Source of the DNA: Allomuricauda sp. CAU 1633
GTDB taxonomy: Bacteria > Bacteroidota > Bacteroidia > Flavobacteriales > Flavobacteriaceae
Assembly (NCBI RefSeq): GCF_017313225.1
Contig: NZ_JAFLNE010000001.1
Coordinates: 558,001-622,000 of the forward strand
Length of the DNA stretch: 64,000 nucleotides
Reading direction: 5' to 3'
Every line of letters begins with the position of its first letter. Within the stretch, counting starts at the first letter, position 1. Below, piece by piece: positions 51,163-60,244 of this stretch. The notes below the pieces were generated by a model. The model was not told the DNA's origin and did no database searches. It was given only the letters and a program-made list of their open reading frames with translations. A program made the translations under genes and the position numbers.

Positions 51163-53577
51163 ATGTTTAAACCAACCTTAACCTTAATTTTTTTACTCAT
51201 TTCCCTTTCGTTTTACGGCCAAGAAGTAACCGTTCTTGATGCCGATTCGGGAATACCCATTTCCAATCTGGCCATTTTTAACAAATCAAAATCGAAATCC
51301 ACCGTCACAGATGCTAACGGAAAAAGTGATTTGGGAATCTTTCACAATAATGAACGAATTACGTTTCAACATCTCAGCTATGAGATTTATGCCGCCTCAA
51401 AATCACAGATAGCCAAAAAAGGTAATCGAGTGTACCTTTATTTAAGATCCGAAGAACTTGAGGAAGTGGTGTTATCCGTTTCCAAATGGGAGCAGCAGAA
51501 AAAGAATATTCCCCAAAAAATTGAAACCATTGATGCCAGAAGCATCTCTTTTACGGCACCCCAAACCTCGGCAGATTTGTTGCAAAACAGTGGAAAGGTC
51601 TTTGTGCAAAAAAGTCAATTGGGTGGCGGAAGCCCTATGATTAGAGGTTTTGCCACCAATAGGTTATTGTTATCGGTGGATGGGGTTCGGATGAACAACG
51701 CCATCTTCAGGGGAGGAAACCTTCAAAATGTAATTTCCATTGATCCTTTTACCGTGAACAAGACCGAAGTTATTTTTGGCCCAGGCTCGGTGATTTATGG
51801 TAGCGATGCCATTGGCGGTGTAATGAACTTCTACACACAAAGACCCCATTTTTCCTTTACGGACAGTTTGGCGTTTTCGGGAAAGGCCGATTACAGATTT
51901 GCTTCAGCCAACAATGAAAGTACTGGTCATATCGAGTTTAATTTCGGGAAGCAAAAGTGGGCATCATACACCAGTTTCACCTACAATAATTTTGATGACT
52001 TGAAAATGGGAGAACACGGCCCGGATTCCTACCTCCGAAATAATTACGTTATCCAACAGAATGGAACGGATGTTTTGGTGGCCAATGACGACCCCAAAAA
52101 GCAAGTCTCTTCAGGATATGACCAGCTTAACTTCTTGCAAAAATTTGCGTTTCGACCCAATGATACCTGGAATTACAATCTAGGAGTCTACTATTCTGAA
52201 ACCTCAGATTATTCCAGATACGACCGATTGATTCGCCCTACCAGTGATGGACAGGGACTCCGGTCGGCAGAATGGTATTATGGTCCCCAGAAATGGTTTA
52301 TGGGGAATTTTCAGGTCACTAAAAAAGGGGATAGCAAATTTTATGATCGCGTAAAGCTCACAACGGCCTATCAGTTTTTTGAAGAGAGTCGCCATGACCG
52401 TGGTTTTGGAGACGTTGACCTGTTCTCTACCAAGGAAAAAGTGGATGCGCTGTCTTTGAACCTCGATTTTGAGAACAAACAGCTGGGAGGGCTGCACTTG
52501 TATTATGGTGCGGAATATGTGTTCAACAAAGTAGGTTCCACTGGAAGCTGGAGAAATATAGAAACGAATGAGACGGAACGCACCGCGTCCCGATATCCCG
52601 ATGGATCTACTTGGCAGACCTTTGCGGGCTACATCAATGGGGAATATCAACTGGAACCTAATTTCACGCTACTTTCCGGAATTCGATATAGTCAGGTTTG
52701 GGTGGATGCCGAGTTTGAAAAAACCTTCTATCCTTTTCCTTTTGATGAGGCTGATATCGTAACCGGAGCCCTCACCGGAAGTTTAGGGTTCAGTTGGTTT
52801 CCAAGGGAGGATTTACAGATAACATTGAATGGGTCTACCGGATTCCGAGCGCCCAACATTGATGATATTGGAAAAATCTTTGATTCCGAACCCGGCTCTG
52901 TGGTGGTTCCAAATCCAGATTTGGAACCCGAATATGCCTATAATGGTGAATTGGGAATCCGAAAAAATTTCAGCAACCGATTTGTTTTAAAAGGAGCTGC
53001 CTTTTACACGTATTTGGTGGATGCGCTAGTACGAAGGGATTTTAACTTTAATGGCGAAACCGAGATTGAGTACAATGGCGAAATGAGCAATGTACAGGCC
53101 ATACAGAATGCGGCCAAGGCTTATGTGTATGGTTTTGAATTTGGGATGGAGGCCTTTTTTGATGAGCATTGGTCATTTTCATCCAACCTAACTCTCACCG
53201 AGGGAACTGAAGAAGACGATGATGGTATGGATAGCCCTGCCCGTCATGCGGCACCCACCTTTGGTGATGCCCATTTGGTTTGGCAAAATGAAAAAATTAA
53301 AGCAGACGTCTTTGTCAACTACAACGGTGAGATTAGTAACGATGATTTGGCACTTTCGGAACAAAGCAAGGATTACATTTATGCCAGTGATGCCAATGGG
53401 AACCCATATTCCCCATCTTGGTATACCTTGAATTTTAAGTCGCAATACCAAATCTCAAATGCTTTGAAAGCCACGGTAGGTTTGGAAAACATGACCAACC
53501 AACGGTATCGGATGTATTCATCGGGTATTGCGGCACCAGGTACCAATCTAATTTTAGGACTTGGATACGTCTTTTAA
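51163..53577 (+). CDS. TonB-dependent receptor, heme-receptor-like
   Basis: An 804-residue outer-membrane receptor. Signal peptide (1-19), then a carboxypeptidase-like beta-sandwich (about 20-100), a plug domain (about 115-230; MIRGFATNRLLLSVDGVRM, GPGSVIYGSDAIGGVMNFY) and a beta-barrel ending LGYVF. GFRAPNIDDIGKIFDSEPGS followed by VVPNPDLEPE resembles the FRAP/NPNL boxes of heme and hemoglobin receptors. Heme-type substrate is therefore plausible but not proven. Preceded by recO, followed by a bidirectional terminator. Confidence 0.9.
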   Translation: MFKPTLTLIFLLISLSFYGQEVTVLDADSGIPISNLAIFNKSKSKSTVTDANGKSDLGIFHNNERITFQHLSYEIYAASKSQIAKKGNRVYLYLRSEELEEVVLSVSKWEQQKKNIPQKIETIDARSISFTAPQTSADLLQNSGKVFVQKSQLGGGSPMIRGFATNRLLLSVDGVRMNNAIFRGGNLQNVISIDPFTVNKTEVIFGPGSVIYGSDAIGGVMNFYTQRPHFSFTDSLAFSGKADYRFASANNESTGHIEFNFGKQKWASYTSFTYNNFDDLKMGEHGPDSYLRNNYVIQQNGTDVLVANDDPKKQVSSGYDQLNFLQKFAFRPNDTWNYNLGVYYSETSDYSRYDRLIRPTSDGQGLRSAEWYYGPQKWFMGNFQVTKKGDSKFYDRVKLTTAYQFFEESRHDRGFGDVDLFSTKEKVDALSLNLDFENKQLGGLHLYYGAEYVFNKVGSTGSWRNIETNETERTASRYPDGSTWQTFAGYINGEYQLEPNFTLLSGIRYSQVWVDAEFEKTFYPFPFDEADIVTGALTGSLGFSWFPREDLQITLNGSTGFRAPNIDDIGKIFDSEPGSVVVPNPDLEPEYAYNGELGIRKNFSNRFVLKGAAFYTYLVDALVRRDFNFNGETEIEYNGEMSNVQAIQNAAKAYVYGFEFGMEAFFDEHWSFSSNLTLTEGTEEDDDGMDSPARHAAPTFGDAHLVWQNEKIKADVFVNYNGEISNDDLALSEQSKDYIYASDANGNPYSPSWYTLNFKSQYQISNALKATVGLENMTNQRYRMYSSGIAAPGTNLILGLGYVF

Positions 53578-53585
53578 AAAAAGCA

Positions 53586-53611
53586 AAAGGCATGGGAACT
53601 CCCATGCCTTT
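53586..53611. terminator. Bidirectional intrinsic terminator
   Basis: The perfect 11-bp stem AAAGGCATGGG (53586-53596) / CCCATGCCTTT (53601-53611) has an AACT loop. A- and T-rich flanks allow termination in both directions, for the receptor gene on plus and the small lipoprotein on minus. Confidence 0.85.
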
Positions 53612-53628
53612 ATTACTTCATGTTTTTA

Positions 53629-53949
53629 TTACATTTTTAGGCTGTCCATTGCCTTTTTGGTGATTTCTTTAGCATCTTCACCCATTTCTTCGGCCTTGTC
53701 CATGGCCTCTTCTCCGGCCTTTTTAATGCTATCAACAGCTTGTTCGCCCATTTCCATTGCTTCGTCCCCTGCTTTTTTTACCGCATCTACAGCATCATTT
53801 GTTGCTTCTTTTAAATCCTCTCCTGCTTTTTCAAAGGTTTCGCTGGCCTCTTCGGAGGCTTCTTTTGCCTTATCTGCTGCCTCTCTGCAGGAGGTCAATA
53901 CAGACATTGATAAAGTCAAGGCCATTACGGCGACTAAAACTTTTTTCAT
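53629..53949 (-). CDS. Small helical Ala/Glu/Lys-rich lipoprotein
   Basis: A 106-residue protein with a signal and lipobox (LTSC, Cys21). The mature part is an uninterrupted helical repeat of Ala, Glu, Lys and Asp in roughly 11- to 14-residue units (KAGEDLKEATNDAVDAVKK, AGEEAMDKAEEMGEDAK). This pattern resembles apolipoprotein-like or YtxH-type proteins. Function unknown; a peripheral or membrane-bridging coil is possible. Confidence 0.8.
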   Translation of the reverse strand: MKKVLVAVMALTLSMSVLTSCREAADKAKEASEEASETFEKAGEDLKEATNDAVDAVKKAGDEAMEMGEQAVDSIKKAGEEAMDKAEEMGEDAKEITKKAMDSLKM

Positions 53950-54090
53950 GTTATAAATGGTTTAGTGTTATTAAATTTCAAGGTAGTGAAATTAATGTAA
54001 ATGGTTATGTGGGGCATATCATATTTAGGTTAAGGCTATTAAGGAAATACTAATACCCCCAAGGGAAGGGTATATTTCCATCTAAATTTA

Positions 54091-54098
54091 TAATTTTG
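54091..54098 (+). promoter_or_regulatory. TAnnTTTG -7 element before ileS
   Basis: TAATTTTG, 34 bases before ATG 54133. Confidence 0.45.
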
Positions 54099-54132
54099 CA
54101 AACTTGGAATTCGAGAAGAAGTAGCAATATAT

Positions 54133-57100
54133 ATGAAGTTTGCAGAATATAAGGGATTGGATTTGCCCAAGGTATCGGAAGAGGTTCTGAACTTTTGGAA
54201 GGACAAACAGATTTTTGAAAAAAGTGTTTCCACACGGGAGGGCAGGGAAAGCTATGTGTTTTATGAAGGCCCTCCATCTGCAAACGGAATGCCCGGGATT
54301 CACCATGTCATGGCACGGACCATAAAGGATATCTTTCCGCGCTACAAGACCATGAAAGGGTTTCAAGTAAAAAGAAAAGCAGGTTGGGATACCCACGGTT
54401 TACCTGTAGAGATTGGCGTAGAAAAAGAATTGGGCATCACCAAAGAGGATATTGGAAAGAAAATATCTATAGAGGAATACAATGCCGCCTGTAAAAAAGC
54501 GGTCATGCGCTACACCGATGTGTGGAATGAAATGACCGAAAAAGTGGGGTATTGGGTAGATATGGATGACCCCTATATCACCTACAAGTCCAAATACATG
54601 GAATCCGTTTGGTGGCTGCTGAAACAGATTTACAACAAAGGACTCATTTACAAGGGCTACACCATTCAGCCCTATTCGCCAAAGGCGGGGACCGGTTTAA
54701 GTTCCCATGAGCTCAACCAACCAGGAACTTACCAAGATGTTACCGATACCACGGTAACGGCCCAATTCAAGGCCAAATCCGATTCTCTTCCAGAATTTTT
54801 AAAGAAAATTGGTGGAGACATCCACTTTTTGGCTTGGACGACCACACCTTGGACGCTTCCATCGAACACTGCTTTGACTGTTGGTCCCAAGATTGAGTAT
54901 GTTCTTGTAAAATCTTACAATCAATATACGTTTGAGCCTATCAATGTGGTAGTGGCCAAAAATTTGGTTAGCTACAATTTCTCAGGAAAGTTCTCCAAAG
55001 TTGAGACGGAGGAGGAATTGTCCAACTTTAAAGAAGGCGACAAGAAGATTCCCTTTCTGGTGGGTGAAACTTTTTTGGGCATAGATTTGGTCGGCATTAA
55101 GTACGAGCAATTATTGCCATATGCACTTCCCTATCAAAATCCAGAAAATGCATTCCGCGTCATTGCCGGGGATTTTGTGACCACCGAAGACGGTACCGGA
55201 ATTGTACACACTGCACCCACCTTTGGTGCGGACGATGCTTTGGTGGCTAAACAGGCCACGCCTGAAGTACCTCCTATGTTGGTATTGGATGAAAATGATA
55301 ATCCAGTTCCGCTTGTTGACCTTCAAGGGAAGTTTAGGCCCGAAATGAAGGAGTTTGGAGGCAAGTATGTAAAGAACGAGTATTATGATGAAGGTGAAGC
55401 TCCCGAAAAATCGGTTGATGTTGAGCTAGCCATCAAACTAAAAATAGAAAACAAGGCCTTTAAGGTTGAGAAATATGTGCACAGCTATCCCAACTGTTGG
55501 CGTACAGACAAACCCATTCTATATTACCCCTTGAATTCTTGGTTCATTAAGGTGACCGATGTCAAGAATCGCATGTTCGAACTGAACCAGACCATCAATT
55601 GGAAACCAAAATCCACCGGTGAAGGCCGTTTCGGCAACTGGCTGGCCAATGCGAACGATTGGAACCTTTCCCGTTCTCGATATTGGGGTATTCCATTGCC
55701 CATTTGGCGTTCCGAGGATGGTAGAGAAGAGTTGATTATTGGCTCTGTGGAAGAATTGAAGTCGGAAATGGCCAAAGCCGTTGAAGCCGGAGTAATGGAG
55801 AGGGATGTGTTTGAGGATTTTGTGGTGGGTGACATGAGCGAGGAGAACTACGATAAAATCGACCTGCATAAAAATATCGTGGATGGCATCACCTTGGTTT
55901 CGCCGTCAGGACAGCCCATGAAGCGCGAAGCAGACCTTATCGATGTTTGGTTTGATAGTGGTTCCATGCCTTATGCCCAATGGCACTACCCTTTTGAGAA
56001 CAAGGAATTGATTGATGACGGAGTGGCATTCCCGGCCAATTTCATTGCCGAAGGTGTAGATCAGACCCGAGGTTGGTTTTATACCCTACATGCTATCGCT
56101 ACTATGGTTTTTGATAGCATTGCTTATAAAAATGTGGTTTCCAACGGACTTGTTTTGGACAAGGAAGGCAAAAAAATGTCCAAACGTTTGGGCAATGCGG
56201 TAGATCCATTTGAGGTGTTACCAGAGCAGGGCCCTGATGCTACGCGTTGGTACATGATTTCCAATGCGAATCCGTGGGACAATCTTAAGTTTGACTTGGA
56301 AGGAGTTGTTGAGGTAAAACGAAAATTCTTCGGAACGCTGTACAACACCTACTCCTTTATGGCGCTTTATGCCAATATTGATGAGTTTGATTATTCCGAA
56401 GCTGATATCCCGATGAAGGATAGGCCAGAGATCGATCAATGGATTTTGTCCGAGCTCCATACCTTGATTAAGAATGTGGACGAAGCCTACGGAGATTACG
56501 AAGCCACCCGTGCGGCACGGATGATTTCTGATTATGTTCAAGAAAACCTCAGTAACTGGTACGTTAGGTTGAGTAGGAGACGTTTCTGGAAAGGGGATTA
56601 CCAGCAGGACAAGATTTCTGCCTACCAAACCCTTTATACCTGTTTGTCAACTGTGGCGAAATTATCGGCACCGATTGCTCCTTTCTTTATGGATCAATTG
56701 TACCGAGATTTGGATGCTACAACCCAAAAAGATGGATTTGAAAGCGTACATTTGGCAGACTTCCCTGTTTTTGAGGCCAATATGGTGAACAAAGATTTGG
56801 AACGAAAGATGCAATTGGCCCAAAAAATTTCTTCTTTGGTGCTATCCATCCGTCAGAAGGAAAAAATAAAGGTGCGCCAACCGCTTCAAAAAATTATGAT
56901 CCCTATTTTGGATGATGAACAGCGAAGGGATATCGAAGCGGTTTCCGATTTGGTGAAATCCGAAGTAAACGTGAAAGAAATCCAATTGTTGGATGATGCA
57001 TCGGGAATATTGGTAAAGCAGATAAAACCCAATTTTAAGGTTTTGGGGCCAAGATTTGGTAAGGATATGAAAGCCATTGCCGCTGAAGTATCCAAATTGG

Positions 57101-57534
57101 GTCAGGCAGACATACAAAAATTTGAACGTGAGGGGGAATTAATGCTGCAATTGGAAAATAAAAGCGTTAATTTACAGTTAACCGATGTAGAGATCAGTTC
57201 CCAGGACATTGAAGGTTGGTTAGTGGCCAGTTCAGGTCCCTTGACCGTGGCCTTGGATGTTACGATTAATGAAACTTTGAGAAAAGAGGGCATTGCGAGG
57301 GAACTTGTAAACCGAATCCAGAACTTGAGAAAGGAATCCGGATTTGAGGTAACGGACAAGATCAACATTAAAATATTGAAGGACGGCCTGGTGGAAAATG
57401 CGGTTTCCAGCAATGAGGATTACATCAAAACCGAAACCTTGACCGCTGAGCTGAACTTTGAGGAAAAATTGGAAGAAGGTATAGCAATTGCCTTTGATGA
57501 AGTGAATACAAAATTGTTTATTCAAAAACATTAG
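54133..57534 (+). CDS. ileS: Isoleucyl-tRNA synthetase
   Basis: A 1133-residue class I synthetase that charges tRNA-Ile, with editing (CP1) and anticodon-binding domains. The HIGH motif appears as PGIHH (54-58) inside GPPSANGMPGIHHVMARTIK, and KMSKR is GKKMSKRLGN near residue 680. Length is that of the long bacterial/eukaryotic-like type, with the C-terminal DUF5915 region. The next gene (DksA-like) follows by three bases in the same operon. Confidence 0.97.
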   Translation: MKFAEYKGLDLPKVSEEVLNFWKDKQIFEKSVSTREGRESYVFYEGPPSANGMPGIHHVMARTIKDIFPRYKTMKGFQVKRKAGWDTHGLPVEIGVEKELGITKEDIGKKISIEEYNAACKKAVMRYTDVWNEMTEKVGYWVDMDDPYITYKSKYMESVWWLLKQIYNKGLIYKGYTIQPYSPKAGTGLSSHELNQPGTYQDVTDTTVTAQFKAKSDSLPEFLKKIGGDIHFLAWTTTPWTLPSNTALTVGPKIEYVLVKSYNQYTFEPINVVVAKNLVSYNFSGKFSKVETEEELSNFKEGDKKIPFLVGETFLGIDLVGIKYEQLLPYALPYQNPENAFRVIAGDFVTTEDGTGIVHTAPTFGADDALVAKQATPEVPPMLVLDENDNPVPLVDLQGKFRPEMKEFGGKYVKNEYYDEGEAPEKSVDVELAIKLKIENKAFKVEKYVHSYPNCWRTDKPILYYPLNSWFIKVTDVKNRMFELNQTINWKPKSTGEGRFGNWLANANDWNLSRSRYWGIPLPIWRSEDGREELIIGSVEELKSEMAKAVEAGVMERDVFEDFVVGDMSEENYDKIDLHKNIVDGITLVSPSGQPMKREADLIDVWFDSGSMPYAQWHYPFENKELIDDGVAFPANFIAEGVDQTRGWFYTLHAIATMVFDSIAYKNVVSNGLVLDKEGKKMSKRLGNAVDPFEVLPEQGPDATRWYMISNANPWDNLKFDLEGVVEVKRKFFGTLYNTYSFMALYANIDEFDYSEADIPMKDRPEIDQWILSELHTLIKNVDEAYGDYEATRAARMISDYVQENLSNWYVRLSRRRFWKGDYQQDKISAYQTLYTCLSTVAKLSAPIAPFFMDQLYRDLDATTQKDGFESVHLADFPVFEANMVNKDLERKMQLAQKISSLVLSIRQKEKIKVRQPLQKIMIPILDDEQRRDIEAVSDLVKSEVNVKEIQLLDDASGILVKQIKPNFKVLGPRFGKDMKAIAAEVSKLGQADIQKFEREGELMLQLENKSVNLQLTDVEISSQDIEGWLVASSGPLTVALDVTINETLRKEGIARELVNRIQNLRKESGFEVTDKINIKILKDGLVENAVSSNEDYIKTETLTAELNFEEKLEEGIAIAFDEVNTKLFIQKH

Positions 57535-57537
57535 AAA

Positions 57538-57921
57538 ATGGCAGAAGAACTAAAAGTTAGATATTCGGATAAGGACCTGAATGAGTTCAGAGTCTTGATT
57601 GAAGAAAAAATAGAAAAAGCAAAAAGCCATTTGGACCTTTTAAAGAGTGCCTACATGAACGATGGTAATAACGGTACGGATGATACCTCGCCTACGTTCA
57701 AGGCCTTTGAAGAAGGGTCCGAGACCATGAGCAAGGAAGCCAACACCCAACTGGCGATTCGACAGGAGAAGTTTATCCGAGATCTTAAGAATGCACTTTT
57801 ACGCATTGAGAACAAGACCTACGGTATCTGCCGTGTTACCGGAAAGCTCATCAACAAAGAGCGATTGAAGCTTGTGCCCCATGCCACATTGAGCATTGAG
57901 GCGAAGAACATGCAGAAATAA
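57538..57921 (+). CDS. DksA/TraR-family protein lacking the zinc cysteines
   Basis: A 127-residue DksA/TraR-like protein: an N-terminal coiled-coil (about 10-90) and a C-terminal RIENKTYGICRVTGKLINKE fold. The family's four-cysteine zinc finger is lost: only C98 remains, and the positions of the other ligands are T101 and non-cysteines around 113-116. Such cysteine-free forms occur in Bacteroidota. It may still bind RNA polymerase's secondary channel. Encoded between ileS and lspA, where it is often found. Confidence 0.88.
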   Translation: MAEELKVRYSDKDLNEFRVLIEEKIEKAKSHLDLLKSAYMNDGNNGTDDTSPTFKAFEEGSETMSKEANTQLAIRQEKFIRDLKNALLRIENKTYGICRVTGKLINKERLKLVPHATLSIEAKNMQK

Positions 57922-57922
57922 T

Positions 57923-57944
57923 AAAACGCCTTTGGGCGTTTTTT
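57923..57944 (+). terminator. Intrinsic terminator 4 bases before the next start
   Basis: The 8-bp stem AAAACGCC (57923-57930) / GGCGTTTT (57935-57942) with loop TTTG runs into six T and ends 4 bases before ATG 57949. Confidence 0.85.
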
Positions 57945-57948
57945 GTTT

Positions 57949-58569
57949 ATGAGAACTCTGTTCTTTGTGTTTGGGCTTTTTTTTCTTGTACAGGTGCAAG
58001 GGCAAAAACTGGTGAAGAAGGCTTTTATCGGTCCACGAACACAATCCATTCAAATTGACTCGCGCTACTGTTATCAAATTGATTTACAAACGGCCAAGAC
58101 CAATGAAGTTCAAGTTGAGGCCAGCATAGAGGGGGAATATGCCAAGGATTTGTTGGTTTCCTTGGAAGAAAAAGGAACAACGGTGCGCATCAGTACGGGT
58201 TTCCAACCCAACTTCATCAACCCCAATGACAAGCTTAGTGCCCATAAGGTGGTTTCCATAGCACTGCATATTATCGTACCGCAATACAAGAATGTATCTA
58301 TTTTTGGAACCAATAGCAATGTACAGGTAAAAGGTAGTTATCAAAATTTAGATGTAAAACTATCCGATGGCAGGTGCGAGTTGGACAATGTGTCGGAAAT
58401 GGTTGAAGTCACCACCCAAAAAGGAGACATTTGGTTAAGTACAGATAGCGGAACCATTCTTGCTGAAAGTACATACGGTCTGGTTGAAAACAATCAAATC
58501 CCAAATGGACATAATCAATATATCTTGAAGACGATACAGGGCAACATCCATCTTAGGAAAACAAAATAA
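57949..58569 (+). CDS. Exported beta-rich protein of unknown function
   Basis: A 206-residue protein with a signal peptide (1-20, ending VQVQGQ). The mature part is beta-rich with regular alternation, resembling the DUF2807 (GIN) head domain of putative auto-transporter adhesins (VSIFGTNSNVQVKGSYQNLD, VKLSDGRCELDNVSEMVEV). No catalytic motif. Starts directly after the T-run of a terminator, and the lspA promoter lies at its end. Confidence 0.65.
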   Translation: MRTLFFVFGLFFLVQVQGQKLVKKAFIGPRTQSIQIDSRYCYQIDLQTAKTNEVQVEASIEGEYAKDLLVSLEEKGTTVRISTGFQPNFINPNDKLSAHKVVSIALHIIVPQYKNVSIFGTNSNVQVKGSYQNLDVKLSDGRCELDNVSEMVEVTTQKGDIWLSTDSGTILAESTYGLVENNQIPNGHNQYILKTIQGNIHLRKTK

Positions 58570-58575
58570 TATACC

Positions 58576-58583
58576 TATTTTTG
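58576..58583 (+). promoter_or_regulatory. TAnnTTTG -7 element before lspA
   Basis: TATTTTTG ends 18 bases before ATG 58602, in the tail of the preceding region. Confidence 0.5.
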
Positions 58584-58601
58584 CAACCACTTTTTAACGG
58601 C

Positions 58602-59252
58602 ATGAATCTAAAGAAGTCCCTTATCATCATTGTACTGATCCTACTTATTGACCAAATAAGCAAGGTTTACATCAAGACCCATTTTATTTTGGGAGAATCT
58701 CATGATGTTTTAGGTTGGTTCAAAATACTTTTTATAGAAAATGAAGGTGCGGCTTGGGGTACCAAACTCAGTGATCTACTGCCCATTTCGGAATCTGTTG
58801 GGAAGCTTGTATTGACTATATTCCGAATTTTTGCTGTCTTTGGTATTGGTTATTGGTTGTGGGACATCATTAAAAAGCAATCTCCCAGAACCCTTATCTT
58901 GGCGGTCTCACTAATTTTTGCCGGGGCTTTGGGAAACATTATCGATTCTGTTTTTTATGGGGTTATTTTTGACCACAGCAGTGGGCAAGTGGCTACGCTT
59001 TTTTCCAATGAACCGTATGGAAGCTTGTTTCATGGTAAAGTGGTAGATATGCTCTATTTTCCGTTGATTGATGCTACATGGCCCGAATGGGTTCCCAGTC
59101 TGGGTGGGCACCGGTTTAGGTTTTTTGAGCCTGTTTTTAATATTGCCGATACCGCCATCAGTACTGGCGTGGGCATATTGATTGTTTTCAATAAAAAGGC
59201 GTTCCCAAAAAAATCAGAAGATTCAAAGGAAGTGGTAGATCACAATGTGTAG
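58602..59252 (+). CDS. lspA: Lipoprotein signal peptidase II
   Basis: A 216-residue inner-membrane aspartyl protease that cuts lipoprotein signal peptides. The start at ATG 58602 gives MNLKKSLIIIVLILLIDQIS; the DQISK motif and the catalytic Asp pair in AGALGNIIDSVFYG and VFNIADTAIS are present, with four membrane helices. The many lipoproteins in this window are its substrates. The 3' end overlaps the convergent 5-formyl-THF cyclo-ligase gene by 13 bases. Confidence 0.95.
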   Translation: MNLKKSLIIIVLILLIDQISKVYIKTHFILGESHDVLGWFKILFIENEGAAWGTKLSDLLPISESVGKLVLTIFRIFAVFGIGYWLWDIIKKQSPRTLILAVSLIFAGALGNIIDSVFYGVIFDHSSGQVATLFSNEPYGSLFHGKVVDMLYFPLIDATWPEWVPSLGGHRFRFFEPVFNIADTAISTGVGILIVFNKKAFPKKSEDSKEVVDHNV

Positions 59253-59803
59253 ATCTTTTCTGGGGTAACGCAGTAATCCAGCTTTACATCATTTTCATGA
59301 ACATCGGTAATTGTGCTTTCTTCTGGTCCAAATAAAGAGAGTCCGATTTTAACGGTTTCTTTTCTGCATTTCTGTAAAAAAGTGTCATAGAATCCTTTTC
59401 CATAACCCACACGGTTTCCTTGAAGGTCAAACGCCAAAAGCGGAACAAAGACGACATCGATTTTATTCTCTGGGACAAGGATTCCATCTACAGGTTCTGG
59501 AATGCCCCAATTGTTTTTTTTGATGACTGTACTATCGGTCAACAAATAATTTTCCAAAGCATTGGCACCATGTGTTTTTGGGATGACCACATGTTTGTCT
59601 TTTCCTTGGAGTAAGGTGATGAGGGGAAGTGTATCTACTTCTTTGTTTTCCTCAATGCTTAAAAAGATATGGAAATAAAAAAAATCCCAAATAGGGATTT
59701 GAAGTACATGATTTGCTAAATCCATACTCAAATCTGAAATTTTGGAAGGCGTAAGTTCCGTTCTCAGATTTTTGTATTTTTTTCTTAGTTCATGTTTCAA
59801 CAT
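59240..59803 (-). CDS. 5-formyltetrahydrofolate cyclo-ligase
   Basis: A 187-residue enzyme that converts 5-formyl-THF to methenyl-THF with ATP. N-terminal MLKHELRKKYKNLRTELTP and the C-terminal YGKGFYDTFLQKCR, with the ATP-binding pattern GNRVGYGKGFYD, are typical (FAU1/MTHFS). Ends overlap the lspA 3' end by 13 bases. Confidence 0.9.
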   Translation of the reverse strand: MLKHELRKKYKNLRTELTPSKISDLSMDLANHVLQIPIWDFFYFHIFLSIEENKEVDTLPLITLLQGKDKHVVIPKTHGANALENYLLTDSTVIKKNNWGIPEPVDGILVPENKIDVVFVPLLAFDLQGNRVGYGKGFYDTFLQKCRKETVKIGLSLFGPEESTITDVHENDVKLDYCVTPEKIYTL

Positions 59804-59854
59804 CTAGGTGAAATGTTGAAGATTTTTGGGGTAGTGTTCTGGGGCAATATAGTA

Positions 59855-59950
59855 CTACTCTCCTCGGGTAGATACCGAGAAAAAGATTTTGAAGAAAAGC
59901 ATCAAAATCAAATACATTCCCAAAACGATAACATAGTTTTCCATTTGCAT
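59855..59950 (-). CDS. Possible 31-residue membrane mini-protein
   Basis: ATG 59950 to TAG 59855 encodes a mostly hydrophobic peptide with one probable membrane helix (MENYVIVLGMYLILMLFFK after the first two residues; a second ATG lies at 59944) and a short basic tail. It is in the size range of respiratory-complex subunits such as CydX, but the sequence is not that. Coding status is uncertain. Confidence 0.35.
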   Translation of the reverse strand: MQMENYVIVLGMYLILMLFFKIFFSVSTRGE

Positions 59951-60236
59951 TGTATTTATAGCGTTAAATGTAGGTAAAACAATTTTAAAATTCACCATGA
60001 AATGCACTTTTTATCGATGAAGTGCATGATTTTTATCAATTGTTTAACAATTTAGACTTGTTCTAAGTTGTTAATTATAGGTTTTCCATAGATTTTTTAG
60101 AGAAAAACCACAGTTTTCGCAAAACTCATAGGATGAGCTTCTTGAAAACAAACCATTTTCGTAAAAGCAAACCGCACTGTGGTTAAACCAAACCAAGAAA
60201 GCATCAAGTTTAACAAAAAACACTCCAATTAAAATA

Positions 60237-60244
60237 TAACTTTG
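60237..60244 (+). promoter_or_regulatory. TAnnTTTG -7 element before uvrC
   Basis: TAACTTTG, 35 bases before ATG 60280. No TTG at standard distance. Confidence 0.45.

Noticed and set aside
55111-57531. Several minus-strand frames of 70-136 codons inside ileS
   Set aside because: They lie antisense within a strongly conserved synthetase and show no domain or promoter.
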